Source of the DNA: Phycisphaeraceae bacterium
Lineage (GTDB): Bacteria > Planctomycetota > Phycisphaerae > Phycisphaerales > UBA1924
Reading direction: 5' to 3'
Assembly: GCA_019636625.1 (NCBI GenBank)
Contig: JAHBXE010000008.1
Coordinates: 96,492 to 160,491, forward strand
DNA: 64,000 bases
Positions within the stretch are counted from its first letter, which is position 1; every line of letters begins with the position of its first letter. Shown in pieces: positions 26,799 through 35,622 of this stretch. Position numbers and translations under genes: made by a program. The notes under the pieces are model-generated. The model saw nothing but the letters and a program-made list of their open reading frames with translations, was not told the DNA's origin and searched no databases.

Positions 26799-28082
26799 TC
26801 ACGTCGTGCCCGGCTGCGGCGCAGGATCCGATTCATCCGGCGCCTCGCGGACGGTTCTGGGCATTCGACCCCACACCGCGAAGATGGGGAGGAGGCAAAC
26901 AAGCGCCAAGACCGCGCCGATCAGGAACGGGACACCGCCGCCGCGCTGCGGCAAGTGGAACGGGGGATTGGGCGATGTGAAGACGCGGAAGGAGAGGGTG
27001 GCGATCAGCGGGCCCAGGACCTGGGCGATGCTGTTGAGCCCGGCAAGACCGCCCTGGAGCCGGCCTTGCTCGGAGGGGGAAATGGCCTTGCTCATGATGC
27101 CCTGCGCCGCGGGCCCCGCCAGGCCGCCCAATGCCGCCAGCGCGATGATCGCGTAGATCATCCATCCGTGAGAGGCTAGACCGTACCCGATCAGGGAAAA
27201 GAACGCGATGACGATGCCCCCGACGAGGCAGAGACGCTCGCCAAGGGCGGGGATGAGCCGCCGGGCCAAGCCCCCTTGCACGATCGCGGCCGTGACGCCG
27301 ACGATGCAGAGCGATGTGCCGACGTGGATTGGCTCCCACTTGAATCGGAAGCTCATGGAGAGGTTCCACGTGCTGTGCAGGCCAAACTGGCCGAGGTTGA
27401 AGATGAAGAAGGAGGCGGCAAGCGCCGCGACGATGCGGTGCGTGGAGAGCCAGTGCAATGAAGAGAACGGGTTGGCCTTGCGCCAGGAGAAAGCCGAACG
27501 GTGCTCTTTCGGGAGCGACTCGGGCAGGACGAAACACCCGTACAGCCAGTTGAGGAGCGTGACCGTGCCGGCCGCGATGTAGGGAACGTGGACGCCGTAC
27601 TGCCCCAGGATGCCCCCGGCCATCGGACCGACGACAAAGCCAAGGCCGAAGGCAGCGCCGATGATGCCAAAGCCGGCGGCTCGCTTCTCCGGCGGCGTGA
27701 TGTCCGCGATGTAGGCGCTGCAGGTGGGGATGGTGGCGCCCGTGAGGCCGTTGATGGCGCGGGTGATGAAGAGCACGGTGAGGTTCGGGCTGAAGGCGGC
27801 GATGAAGTAGTCGATGCCCGAACCGAGGAGGGAAAACAGGATGACCGGCCGACGACCGACCTTGTCGGAGAGCGACCCGAGGATCGGGGCAAAGATGAAC
27901 TGCATCGCCGCGTAGGTGGCCATCAGCGCGCCGACAGCCAGCGAGGCCTGGCTCTCATCGCCCAGTTCCTTCAGGCCCATGACCTTGGCGATGAACTTGG
28001 GCGCGACGGGAATGAGCAGGCCGAACCCGAGCACGTCGAGAAAGACGGTGATGAAGATGAGGATGAGCGTGGGGCGGCGCAT
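26799..28082 (-). CDS. MFS transporter of the TetA/TCR type
   Basis: The 427-residue protein has about 12 membrane segments. The start MRRPTLILIFITVFLDVLGF and the motif GSLSDKVGRRPVIL are typical of the tetracycline-efflux branch (DHA1). The motif GPMAGGILGQYG matches motif C of antiporters. The substrate may be a drug, or a sugar given the downstream GH13 gene; resistance cannot be claimed. The open frame extends to 28388, but this part overlaps the TPP riboswitch and thiC and looks non-coding. An operator-like repeat lies just upstream of the start. Confidence 0.85.
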   Translation of the reverse strand: MRRPTLILIFITVFLDVLGFGLLIPVAPKFIAKVMGLKELGDESQASLAVGALMATYAAMQFIFAPILGSLSDKVGRRPVILFSLLGSGIDYFIAAFSPNLTVLFITRAINGLTGATIPTCSAYIADITPPEKRAAGFGIIGAAFGLGFVVGPMAGGILGQYGVHVPYIAAGTVTLLNWLYGCFVLPESLPKEHRSAFSWRKANPFSSLHWLSTHRIVAALAASFFIFNLGQFGLHSTWNLSMSFRFKWEPIHVGTSLCIVGVTAAIVQGGLARRLIPALGERLCLVGGIVIAFFSLIGYGLASHGWMIYAIIALAALGGLAGPAAQGIMSKAISPSEQGRLQGGLAGLNSIAQVLGPLIATLSFRVFTSPNPPFHLPQRGGGVPFLIGAVLALVCLLPIFAVWGRMPRTVREAPDESDPAPQPGTT

Positions 28083-28099
28083 GCGCGGGTGAAGGGGGA

Positions 28100-28127
28100 A
28101 TGATACCGGTCGTCGGTATGAATACCG
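28100..28127 (-). promoter_or_regulatory. Operator-like repeats overlapping a predicted -10 box of the MFS operon
   Basis: ATACCG occurs at 28103-28108 and 28122-28127, with its reverse complement CGGTAT between them at 28114-28119. This gives two overlapping 6-bp palindromes. On the minus strand TATCAT (28105-28100) matches five of six -10 positions and lies about 18 bp before the MFS start. A repressor bound here would block the promoter. Confidence 0.4.
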
Positions 28128-28159
28128 ATTCACACGGCCAACGCCGGAGCCGAAGCCCC

Positions 28160-28165
28160 TATAGT
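28160..28165 (+). promoter_or_regulatory. Predicted -10 box for thiC
   Basis: TATAGT lies 7 nt before the first stem of the TPP aptamer, so transcription would start right at the riboswitch. No good -35 hexamer is visible at the usual distance. Confidence 0.4.
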
Positions 28166-28172
28166 CCCCGGT

Positions 28173-28252
28173 TCGCTCGGGGCGCGGCCGCGGAAAGGCC
28201 GCTGAGATGCACCCGTTGAACCTGATCCGGTTCGGACCGGCGGAGGGAAGCG
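28173..28252 (+). promoter_or_regulatory. TPP riboswitch (THI element)
   Basis: The conserved thi-box sequences are present in order: GCTGAGATGC near 28201, ACCCGTTGAACCTGATC and GGTTCGGACC, then GGCGGAGGGAAGCG at the 3' end. The terminal stem pairs CGCT (28174-28177) with AGCG (28250-28252 region). Thiamin pyrophosphate binding should close this structure. The GGAGGGA at 28242-28248 is both aptamer sequence and the ribosome-binding site for the ATG at 28256, so control is probably translational. Confidence 0.95.
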
Positions 28253-28255
28253 TAC

Positions 28256-30232
28256 ATGTTGACCCGTTTTCGATTGCCCGTGCACGGCGCCGCCAATCCA
28301 GGCCGCACCGCCGGCGCCACCACCCCCGGCTCCTTCGCCATGGCCCCCGATGTCGGCGGCCCGCTGATGTTCGCCTCACCGGATACACCGGGCATGCCCG
28401 CGCCGAGCACGAAGACCGCGTGGGACTTCATGCCGGATGGGTGGCGTGTTCAGTTCATCCCCAAGGCCGCGACGCTCCCGACGGATCGCTCGCCCTTCAG
28501 CCCGCAACATTTGCTCCGCGTGTTCGCCACCGCCCGAGGCGACACCGTGTTCGTCGATCATCCGCGCGAGTTTGTTCCCATCACCCAACTCGAGCACGCA
28601 CGCCTGGGCATCATCACGCCGCAGATGCGCCGCGTCGCCGAGCGCGAGCCCCACTTCGAATCACTCTTCCCCGGTCGCGCGGCGGAGGCCGTTCGCGATG
28701 AAGTCGCCGCGGGCCGCATGGTCATCCCCGCGAACGTCAACCACCTCAAGCACCGCCTTGACCCGATGTGCATCGGGCGCGCCAGCCGCACGAAGATCAA
28801 CGCCAACATGGGCGCCTCCCCGGTCTCTTCCGGCACACACGAAGAACTCGAGAAGCTCGACTGGGCCGTCAAGTGGGGCGCGGACACGGTCATGGACCTC
28901 TCCACCGGCGGTGACATCGACGCCTGCCGCGAGGCCTTCTGCCGCCACTCCACCGTCCCCATCGGCACCGTTCCGATCTACTCCATGATCATCGGGAAGA
29001 AGATCGAGGACCTCGACTGGCCCACGATCGAGGCCTCGCTCCACCACCAGGCTCGCCAGGGAGTCGACTACTTCACCATCCACGCCGGCGTCCGGCGCGC
29101 CCACCTCAAGCACGTCAAGAACCGCGTCATCGGCATCGTCTCCCGTGGCGGCTCCCTGCTCGCCAAGTGGATGCTCGTCCACAACAAAGAAAACCCGATG
29201 TACACGCACTGGGAGGACATTTGCGACATCCTCCGCCAGTACGACGTCACCTTCTCCATCGGCGACGGTCTCCGCCCCGGCGGCCTGGCCGACGCAACCG
29301 ATGCCGCGCAACTCGCGGAACTCGAGACCCTGGGTGAACTCACGGAGCGAGCGTGGCGCCGGGGTGTGCAAGTGATGATCGAGGGCCCCGGCCACGTTCC
29401 TTTCGACCAGATCGAGTACAACGCCAAGATCCAGCGCTCGCTTTGCCACGGGGCGCCGTTCTACGTCCTCGGCCCGCTCGTCACCGACATGTTCCCCGGT
29501 TACGACCACATCACGAGCTGCATCGGCGCCACGGCCATGGCCTACCACGGCGCCGCGATGCTCTGCTACGTCACTCCCAAGGAGCACCTCGGGCTGCCTA
29601 AGAAGGACGACGTCAAACAGGGCTGCATCGCGTACAAGATTGCCGCGCACGCCGCCGACGTCGCCCTCGGCATCCCCGGATCTCGCGACAACGACGATGA
29701 ACTTACCAAGGCCCGTGCGGCGTTGAACTGGGAGAAACACTTCGAACTCTCCTTCGACCCCGACACCGCCCGCGCCTACCACGATGAAGACCTCGACGTG
29801 GACACGGACTTTTGCGCCATGTGCGGCCACGATTGGTGCAGCGTCCGCATCAGCAAGGAGATCCAGGATTTCGCCAGCGGCAAGGCCGAGGGCTTTGAAC
29901 GAATGGGCGGCAAGGACGGCCAAACCCCAGGAGCCCCCAAGCTCTCCGCCGCGCTCACGCCCGAACAGCAGCAGATTCTCGCCAGCCGCGGGGTCCTGTC
30001 GCCGGAAGAGATCCACCGCCTTGCCAGCAAGACCAAGAAGGCGATGGGCAACGCACGAACCCGGAGCGAAAGCGACGGGTCCGACGCCGCGGCCAAACTC
30101 TCCTGCCACTCCGACTACGTCGATCCCGAAGCCGCGAAGAGACTGCAAGCGGAGACGGCAGGCAAAGAAGTGCTTGTGCAGGTGGATGTGCGCCCGGCGA
30201 TGGGGATTGCGAAAGGCGATCGCGTTTTGTGA
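28256..30232 (+). CDS. thiC: Phosphomethylpyrimidine synthase
   Basis: ThiC is a radical SAM enzyme that converts aminoimidazole ribotide to HMP phosphate in thiamin synthesis. The 658-residue protein has the family motifs [50 protein letters not shown] and [11 protein letters not shown]. The C-terminal [4Fe-4S] cluster motif reads CAMCGHDWC (about residues 520-528), in the CxxCxxxxC spacing typical of ThiC. A C-terminal extension of about 120 residues follows. The gene is under a TPP riboswitch and no other thiamin gene is adjacent. Confidence 0.97.
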   Translation: MLTRFRLPVHGAANPGRTAGATTPGSFAMAPDVGGPLMFASPDTPGMPAPSTKTAWDFMPDGWRVQFIPKAATLPTDRSPFSPQHLLRVFATARGDTVFVDHPREFVPITQLEHARLGIITPQMRRVAEREPHFESLFPGRAAEAVRDEVAAGRMVIPANVNHLKHRLDPMCIGRASRTKINANMGASPVSSGTHEELEKLDWAVKWGADTVMDLSTGGDIDACREAFCRHSTVPIGTVPIYSMIIGKKIEDLDWPTIEASLHHQARQGVDYFTIHAGVRRAHLKHVKNRVIGIVSRGGSLLAKWMLVHNKENPMYTHWEDICDILRQYDVTFSIGDGLRPGGLADATDAAQLAELETLGELTERAWRRGVQVMIEGPGHVPFDQIEYNAKIQRSLCHGAPFYVLGPLVTDMFPGYDHITSCIGATAMAYHGAAMLCYVTPKEHLGLPKKDDVKQGCIAYKIAAHAADVALGIPGSRDNDDELTKARAALNWEKHFELSFDPDTARAYHDEDLDVDTDFCAMCGHDWCSVRISKEIQDFASGKAEGFERMGGKDGQTPGAPKLSAALTPEQQQILASRGVLSPEEIHRLASKTKKAMGNARTRSESDGSDAAAKLSCHSDYVDPEAAKRLQAETAGKEVLVQVDVRPAMGIAKGDRVL

Positions 30233-30411
30233 CACGGGCTTGCTCCGGCCAGTGAGGGCAGGTGTCGGCATCCTCTCGCCCGCAGGCCAACCCGGAGCCC
30301 GCACCCGTACCGGCTGATCGATCCCAAGTCGGGACGACCATCTCGGCAACCCACATGAGCTTTCAGCTTGTCCCGCTTGCGCCGCTCCAGCAGGGCACGT
30401 ATTCTGTCCCC

Positions 30412-31656
30412 ATGGAAACCAACGGCGTCCTCGCCCAGCTCGGCATCGCGGCGGGCCTAGGCCTTCTGGTCGGCATGCAGAGGCAGTACGCTCGCTCCCG
30501 CTTCGGCGGCATCCGCACCTTCCCGCTCATCACCGTGCTCGGCACGCTCTCGGCGCTCTTGGCCAAGGAGATCGGCGGCGCCTGGATCATCGGCGCGGGG
30601 TTCATCGCCGTGGCCATCCTCGCCGCGGTCTCTAACATGCTCGCGGCAGATGAGGAGCCTCGCGACCCCGGCATGACCACCGAAGTGACCGCGCTGGTGA
30701 TGTTTGCGCTGGGCGCCTTTGCCGTCTTCGCCCCGGCCCCCATCGTCCTCGCCGTCGGCGTGGGCGTGGCCATGCTCCTGCACGCCAAGCAGGGCCTTCA
30801 CGGATTCACGGGCCGGCTTGGCGAGAAGGACATGCGGGCGATCATGCTCTTCGCCACCATCACCTTCATCATCCTGCCGGTCGTTCCCAACCGCACCTTC
30901 GGACCGCTCAACGTCATCAATCCGCACAACACCTGGCTCATGGTCGTGCTCGTCGTCGGTATCAGCCTGGGTGGCTACGTCGCCTTTCGACTCTTCGGCA
31001 GCCGCGCGGGCGCGGTTCTGAGCGGTCTGTTGGGCGGGATGATTTCCAGCACGGCCACAACCGTCACCTACGCCCGGCGTGCCGCGGAAAATCCCTCTAC
31101 GTCCCGCGGCGCCCTCCTGGTCATCGTCATCGCCGGCGGTGTGCTCTTCGCCCGCGTATTGACGGAAGTCTTCGTTGTTGCTCCGGATTTTCTGCGCTAC
31201 GCCGGTCCCCCGCTTCTCATCCTGCTCGGCGTGTCCGGCGCGATGGCCGCTGGACTGTGGATCGTCAGCAAGAAGGAAGCGGGCGGCCTGTCGGAACCCG
31301 AGAACCCCACGCAACTCCGCTTCGCCTTGGCCTTCGCCCTGCTGTACACGGGCGTGACTTTCGCCGTTGCCGTTGCCCAGCGGTACTTCCCCAACAGCGG
31401 TCTCTACTTCGTCGCCGCGGTCTCCGGGCTCACCGACATGAACGCCATCACGCTCTCCACATCCCGGCTCGTGCGCGACGGTATCGTGCCCGCCGATTCA
31501 GGGTGGCGGGCGATCATCATTGCGTCCATCTCCAACATGGTTTTCAAGCTCGGCATGGTCACCTCCCTGGGCGGACGGAGGCTGTTCTCCATGGCCGCGG
31601 CGATCGCGGGCGTCCAGATCATGACCGCCGTGCTGCTGCTGATTCTTTGGTCGTGA
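30412..31656 (+). CDS. MgtC/SapB-DUF4010 integral membrane protein
   Basis: The ATG at 30412 gives a 414-residue protein with 11-12 hydrophobic segments. The N-terminal part matches the MgtC/SapB fold (LGLLVGMQRQYARSRFGGIR, TFPLITVLGTLSALL). The C-terminal half matches DUF4010 (GLLGGMISSTATTVTYARR, and SGLTDMNAITLSTSRLV). The molecular function of this family is not established; links to Mg2+ homeostasis come only from MgtC. The upstream frame to 30262 has poor composition and was not used. Confidence 0.82.
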   Translation: METNGVLAQLGIAAGLGLLVGMQRQYARSRFGGIRTFPLITVLGTLSALLAKEIGGAWIIGAGFIAVAILAAVSNMLAADEEPRDPGMTTEVTALVMFALGAFAVFAPAPIVLAVGVGVAMLLHAKQGLHGFTGRLGEKDMRAIMLFATITFIILPVVPNRTFGPLNVINPHNTWLMVVLVVGISLGGYVAFRLFGSRAGAVLSGLLGGMISSTATTVTYARRAAENPSTSRGALLVIVIAGGVLFARVLTEVFVVAPDFLRYAGPPLLILLGVSGAMAAGLWIVSKKEAGGLSEPENPTQLRFALAFALLYTGVTFAVAVAQRYFPNSGLYFVAAVSGLTDMNAITLSTSRLVRDGIVPADSGWRAIIIASISNMVFKLGMVTSLGGRRLFSMAAAIAGVQIMTAVLLLILWS

Positions 31657-31657
31657 G

Positions 31658-33250
31658 TTACTCGGGGGTGGGCTGGGTCGGAGGCATCGTGCCCTCCGGC
31701 GCCGGTGGCTCGGGCGTCGGCTCGTCGTCCGGGGTCGCATCCGGCGCCTCGTCTGGCTCGGGCGGCAGGCGCGGCTCATTGAGAACGTAGTCCACACCTT
31801 TGCCCGCCGTCGTCCGGAACGCATCGTAGGGCTGCTTGGCCTGCACCCCACCGTTGTCGGTGCCGTCGCGCCCGGCGGTGTAGAGGAGGTAGGCTCGTCC
31901 GTGTGGGTCTGTGCCGGGATCGAGAATCCGGTAGCCGAAGTGGCTGCCGGTGTACGGGTCCTTGGGCAAGTGGGGAAGAATGCCCGGCACAAGTTCATCA
32001 AGGCTGGCGGGCGGGCGGCCGTGCCGTTGCCGGTAGATTTCAATCGCGAGCATCACCTTTGTGCCTTGCCATTGGCACTCGATCTGGTCCATGGATTGAA
32101 TCGCCTTGCCCCAGGCCGGCAGCATCATGCGCAGAAGGATGTAGCGCTTCGGGATCGCCTCCGCCATCGCTTCCAGGTCTGCTGAGGCGGTATTTCGCTG
32201 GTAATGCGGCAGGGCGATGGCGGCCTGGGCGGCATCGTAGAACTCGTTGGCCCGGCGGACGGAGGCGGCCTTGGAGGGGAACGCGGCGCCGGCGATGTTC
32301 AGGATTCGCCATGCACCGGCGCCCTCCAGGATGTTGTCGCCGGACGCCAGCATCGGACCGAGGGAGGAGACCTTGGAGACAATCAGCCGACCGGAACCCT
32401 TTCCATCATCGGTGTGTGTCCACTGGATGGTGTCGAGGGTGCCGAGACGCTCGCCCTCGATGGCCCAGCGCATGGAGGGAAGTTCCTGACGGTCCATCAC
32501 GGCGAGCAACTTCAGGAGCGTCTGCTCCGATACCGGCCGCTCGACGAGTTCCTCGCGCAGTTCGGAGACCATCAGCGCGTGGATGGCCACGCCGACGAGA
32601 TACTCGATCAGGAACGACCCATGACCGGCGACACGCCCCGGGGCCAAGCCGTGCTCGAAGGCTCGGGCCAGCTCCGATTCATCTCCGGACTGGTGCGCCA
32701 GGTACATGCGGGCGCTGTTGAGCCTCGCCAGGTTGCGGTACTTGCCCAGGTGCGGGAGCAAGAACCCGATGACGTCGCCGGACAAGGGCGTCGGGCGTAC
32801 CGCGCGTCGGGCCGCGGCGGCTTCATCGAGCAGGGAGTAGAACTCGGTGGCCCGGAGGTCCTCGATCATCTTGCGGGAGTTGGCCTGAATGGTCTCCAGC
32901 GCTGCACCGTAGAACTTGCGGCTCTGCGGCCCGCGGAGGGCGGTGTAGTCGATGGGGTAGTGACCGTTCGGGAGTTGAGGACCGGCGCGGTACGGCGCAT
33001 GCATGTCGGATTCGATCGGGATCACCCGACTCAGGATCTCAAACGCGTCCGGCGATTCGGGGGGCACGCCCGGGGGCTGGCTCTCCTCAATCAGGGCCGC
33101 GACCTTGGCGGGAAAGTTCTCGGATGACCCGGGAGTGGCGGTCAGGGCGAGATAGACCTCACGGCCAATCGCAAGACCGATCAGCAGGACAATCGCGAGG
33201 ATGACGTTTCGGAGGCGGTAGACGGGCTTCTTCTTTCGGGACATGCGCAT
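31658..33250 (-). CDS. Membrane-anchored hypothetical protein, 530 residues
   Basis: A basic start (MRMSRKKKPVYRLRN) precedes one membrane segment (about residues 15-35), so the bulk is periplasmic. The body is helical with no recognised enzyme motif. Near the C-terminus, RPPASLDELVPGILPHLPKD, DPYTGSHFGYR and YLLYTAGRDGTDNGG resemble the C-terminal part of GspG-like pseudopilins found in many planctomycete proteins. An acidic Pro/Glu-rich tail closes it. The gene is convergent with the MgtC-like gene, with 1 bp between the stops. Confidence 0.7.
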   Translation of the reverse strand: MRMSRKKKPVYRLRNVILAIVLLIGLAIGREVYLALTATPGSSENFPAKVAALIEESQPPGVPPESPDAFEILSRVIPIESDMHAPYRAGPQLPNGHYPIDYTALRGPQSRKFYGAALETIQANSRKMIEDLRATEFYSLLDEAAAARRAVRPTPLSGDVIGFLLPHLGKYRNLARLNSARMYLAHQSGDESELARAFEHGLAPGRVAGHGSFLIEYLVGVAIHALMVSELREELVERPVSEQTLLKLLAVMDRQELPSMRWAIEGERLGTLDTIQWTHTDDGKGSGRLIVSKVSSLGPMLASGDNILEGAGAWRILNIAGAAFPSKAASVRRANEFYDAAQAAIALPHYQRNTASADLEAMAEAIPKRYILLRMMLPAWGKAIQSMDQIECQWQGTKVMLAIEIYRQRHGRPPASLDELVPGILPHLPKDPYTGSHFGYRILDPGTDPHGRAYLLYTAGRDGTDNGGVQAKQPYDAFRTTAGKGVDYVLNEPRLPPEPDEAPDATPDDEPTPEPPAPEGTMPPTQPTPE

Positions 33251-33454
33251 TTATACCCCCGCGTCCGGCAACGGTTGAGACGTGCCCGACGCCGCCTTGA
33301 GAGCGTCCCATGCATCGCCTAAAGCACTGTCCATGCGTGACTTAAGCCGACCGTGCGGCGACAAGCCGCAGAATGGGACGATCTCTCGCTTCGCGCTACC
33401 ATTATGGCGTTCGGGGCTCAAAGCCAGCTCCACCACACCACGGAAAGAACCACG

Positions 33455-33943
33455 ATGAACAAGCTCACCTGCATTTCGTTGTCTGCGTTGGCCCTGCTCT
33501 TGGCTGGGTGCGAAGACAAGGCTGCCTCGCCGAAACCCGCGCCCGCTCCGGCAGCAGGCGGCACGAATACGGCCAAGCCCTCCGGAGGCTTGGCAGAGAC
33601 CGTCAAGGAGAAGGCGGCGGAAGCGGCGCCGAAGGTGGCTGAGTTCACGAACGAGATGCGCGACAAGGCTGTTGCCGCATTCCAGGAGAAGTACGACGAC
33701 TTCAAGATGCAGATCGCGACGCTCCAGGACAAGGCGGCCCAAGTGCCCGAGGCGGCGCGGATGGCCTTCACGGGAGCGATCACGCAACTGACCAGCCTCA
33801 CCAAGGATGTCGAGGCCAAGCTCGTCGAGCTCAAGAACGCGACGGGAGACACGGCCAAGCAACTGCACAGCACCATCGAGGGGCTGTGGCCCAAGATCCA
33901 AGAACAGCTTGATGCGGCGCAGAAGGCGCTCCGCGGCGGCTGA
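33455..33943 (+). CDS. Putative lipoprotein with helical repeat body
   Basis: From ATG 33455 the 162-residue protein has a lipoprotein signal (MNKLTCISLSALALLLAGC), with the lipobox LLAGC. A short Pro/Ala linker follows. The rest is amphipathic helix, rich in Ala, Lys, Glu and Gln (AETVKEKAAEAAPKVAEF, TSLTKDVEAKLVELKNATGD), like apolipoprotein or LEA-type repeats. Function unknown; envelope location is likely. A strong terminator follows. Confidence 0.72.
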   Translation: MNKLTCISLSALALLLAGCEDKAASPKPAPAPAAGGTNTAKPSGGLAETVKEKAAEAAPKVAEFTNEMRDKAVAAFQEKYDDFKMQIATLQDKAAQVPEAARMAFTGAITQLTSLTKDVEAKLVELKNATGDTAKQLHSTIEGLWPKIQEQLDAAQKALRGG

Positions 33944-33965
33944 ACTCAGTTCACGAGCAAGAACA

Positions 33966-34003
33966 GCGGGCCCGGGATCATCCCGGGCCCGCGTTGGTTT
34001 TTG
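33966..34003 (+). terminator. Rho-independent terminator
   Basis: A perfect 12-bp stem (GCGGGCCCGGGA pairing with TCCCGGGCCCGC) with a TCA loop is followed by GTTGGTTTTTGG. It sits between the lipoprotein gene and the convergent infC. Confidence 0.88.
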
Positions 34004-34046
34004 GATATTCCCCGAGCCGACTGGCGGGGGGCCGACGACGTTCGAC

Positions 34047-34763
34047 TCATTCCGAGTCCTGATCGTCGCCCTCGGCCTCGGCGGCGGCAATCTTGGCCTC
34101 TTCAGCCTTGATGCGTGCTTCCTCTTCAGCGGCGATCTGCGCTTCGGTCTTGCCTTCGGCCTTGGCTTTCTCGGCCTTTTCCTTCTCGATGCGGCGCTTG
34201 ACGGCTTCGACCTTGACCTTGTCGGGGGCGATGATGATGCTCGCCTCCTTGCCCATCCATCGCGGGGTCTGCTCGACCTTGCAGATGTCGGAGAGCTTGG
34301 TTACGCACTCCTTGAGGTGCTCCAGGCCGAGTTCGCGGTGGGCGATCTCGCGTCCGCGGAATCGCTGCACGATGTGAACCTTGTGACCGGCCATGAGGAA
34401 GCGACGGGCCTGGTCGATGCGGATCTGAACGTCGTGCGGGTCAATCTTGACGGACCGGCCCAGACGGATCTGCTTCATCTCGGTGGCCTTGGACGCGGCG
34501 CGGGTCTTCCGGGCTTTCTGGGAAAGCTCGTACTTGTACTTGCCGTAGTCCATGATCTTGCAGACGGGCGGGCGGGCGTCGGGGACAATCTCGACGAGGT
34601 CGAGCCCGGCTTCCTGCGCACGGCGCATCGCCTCGGACGTCTCGACAACGCCGATCTGCTCATCGTCCGGTCCGATCAGACGGACGGGAGTGATGCGGAT
34701 CAAGTGATTCACGCGGGTGCGCTGCACCGGCGGGCCGCCACGATCAAACCTTCTACCGTTGAT
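34047..34763 (-). CDS. infC: Translation initiation factor IF-3, apparent ATC start
   Basis: IF-3 binds the 30S subunit and checks start-codon choice. The family motifs are VRLIGPDDEQIGVV, AGLDLVEIVPDARPPVCKIM, DYGKYKYE, KIDPHDVQIRIDQARRFL and KVHIVQRFRGREIAH. After the normal fold an extra Lys/Glu/Ala-rich tail of about 40 residues is present. No ATG lies in the right place. A GTG at 34790 has no ribosome-binding site, whereas AAGGAG (34777-34772) lies 8 nt before ATC at 34763. An ATC start gives a protein N-terminus like other IF-3s and would fit the known autoregulation of infC through rare start codons. rpmI and rplT are not adjacent. Confidence 0.93.
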   Translation of the reverse strand: MNGRRFDRGGPPVQRTRVNHLIRITPVRLIGPDDEQIGVVETSEAMRRAQEAGLDLVEIVPDARPPVCKIMDYGKYKYELSQKARKTRAASKATEMKQIRLGRSVKIDPHDVQIRIDQARRFLMAGHKVHIVQRFRGREIAHRELGLEHLKECVTKLSDICKVEQTPRWMGKEASIIIAPDKVKVEAVKRRIEKEKAEKAKAEGKTEAQIAAEEEARIKAEEAKIAAAEAEGDDQDSE

Positions 34764-35066
34764 GCCTGATACTCCTTCTGTCGCCGTCACGGGCGACTCG
34801 CGGGTTGCCCCCGTGCGCGAACCGGCACCGGTCCGAAACGCTGGGGCGGTTATCCACCAGTTGTGACCTCATTGGAGACCGTCGCCGCTCTTGCCGCGCA
34901 TGCCGGAACACATTGATCCTGAAGCGATCCCGAAATGTGCCGCGTGCGTCGAAAAGGCCATGGGTCTCCCGGCGGGACAAGGGGTCCCGCTCCGATAGAA
35001 ACACTAACATCCAAGGCCGCCCGAGGCAAGCCTTTCTGATGGTTTGCAGGTTCCGATGAGGGAAGC
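34764..35066 (-). other. infC upstream leader, no gene seen
   Basis: These roughly 300 bp lie between infC and the next gene on the same strand. A 7-bp hairpin (GCGGGAC/GTCCCGC, 34972-34990) is present. Small plus-strand frames here have no coherent composition. It probably holds the infC promoter and 5' leader. Confidence 0.4.
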
Positions 35067-35366
35067 TCAGGAGACCGCCACCAGGCTCCGCCGAAGCTGG
35101 GAAAGCGCGTACACGCCGGCTTCCGCTTCGGTCCTGCCAACAACCGCCCCGGCCGGATTGCCCGATGCATCGCGCCACTCGGCCCGGTAGCAATCAAAGA
35201 GTTGCACGTGCCGAAGGCCAAGGGTGAAGCCGGACTCGGCAAACTCGCGCTTGATCCGTTCGATCCGGGGGTACGCGCGGCCATCGGTGTGGTGCGCACA
35301 GCCGCTGCTGTCCAGAGGCGTCCACTGCGTTGCGTACAACTCGTCGATGGCGAAGTCCAGACCCAT
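35067..35366 (-). CDS. Small hypothetical protein
   Basis: I chose ATG 35366, which gives a 99-residue protein beginning MGLDFAIDELYATQWTPLDS. It continues with GRAYPRIERIKREFAESGF and an aromatic stretch QLFDCYRAEWRD, then ends in an Ala/Leu helix (AGVYALSQLRRSLVAVS). This looks like a folded cytoplasmic protein with a two-stranded aromatic core. The family has no function known to me. The longer frame to 35414 adds only a non-natural-looking basic start. Confidence 0.62.
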   Translation of the reverse strand: MGLDFAIDELYATQWTPLDSSGCAHHTDGRAYPRIERIKREFAESGFTLGLRHVQLFDCYRAEWRDASGNPAGAVVGRTEAEAGVYALSQLRRSLVAVS

Positions 35367-35622
35367 GCTGCGCCCTTTCCCAGTCATGCCGACGCGGACA
35401 GGACACGCGGCCAAACACCTCGCCGCACAAGGTCCCCCCCACCCACTCCTCCATGCTCACCGAATCCTGCATCATGCTAGCCGATCCTGCGGGGAAATGT
35501 CCACCGGTAGGGCGGCCGGACCTTGGCTCGGGGTCGAATTCCGGGCAAGCGAGTGGTCAATAACTTCGCATGCAGGATCCGACCCAGGATCCAAATCGGC
35601 CTGAACTTCCCGGCGGTTTGGC

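Noticed and set aside
28083..28388. N-terminal extension of the MFS gene
   Set aside because: The extension would run antisense through the TPP riboswitch and the thiC start, and is Arg/Trp-rich without membrane segments. MRRPTLILIF at 28082 is the natural start.
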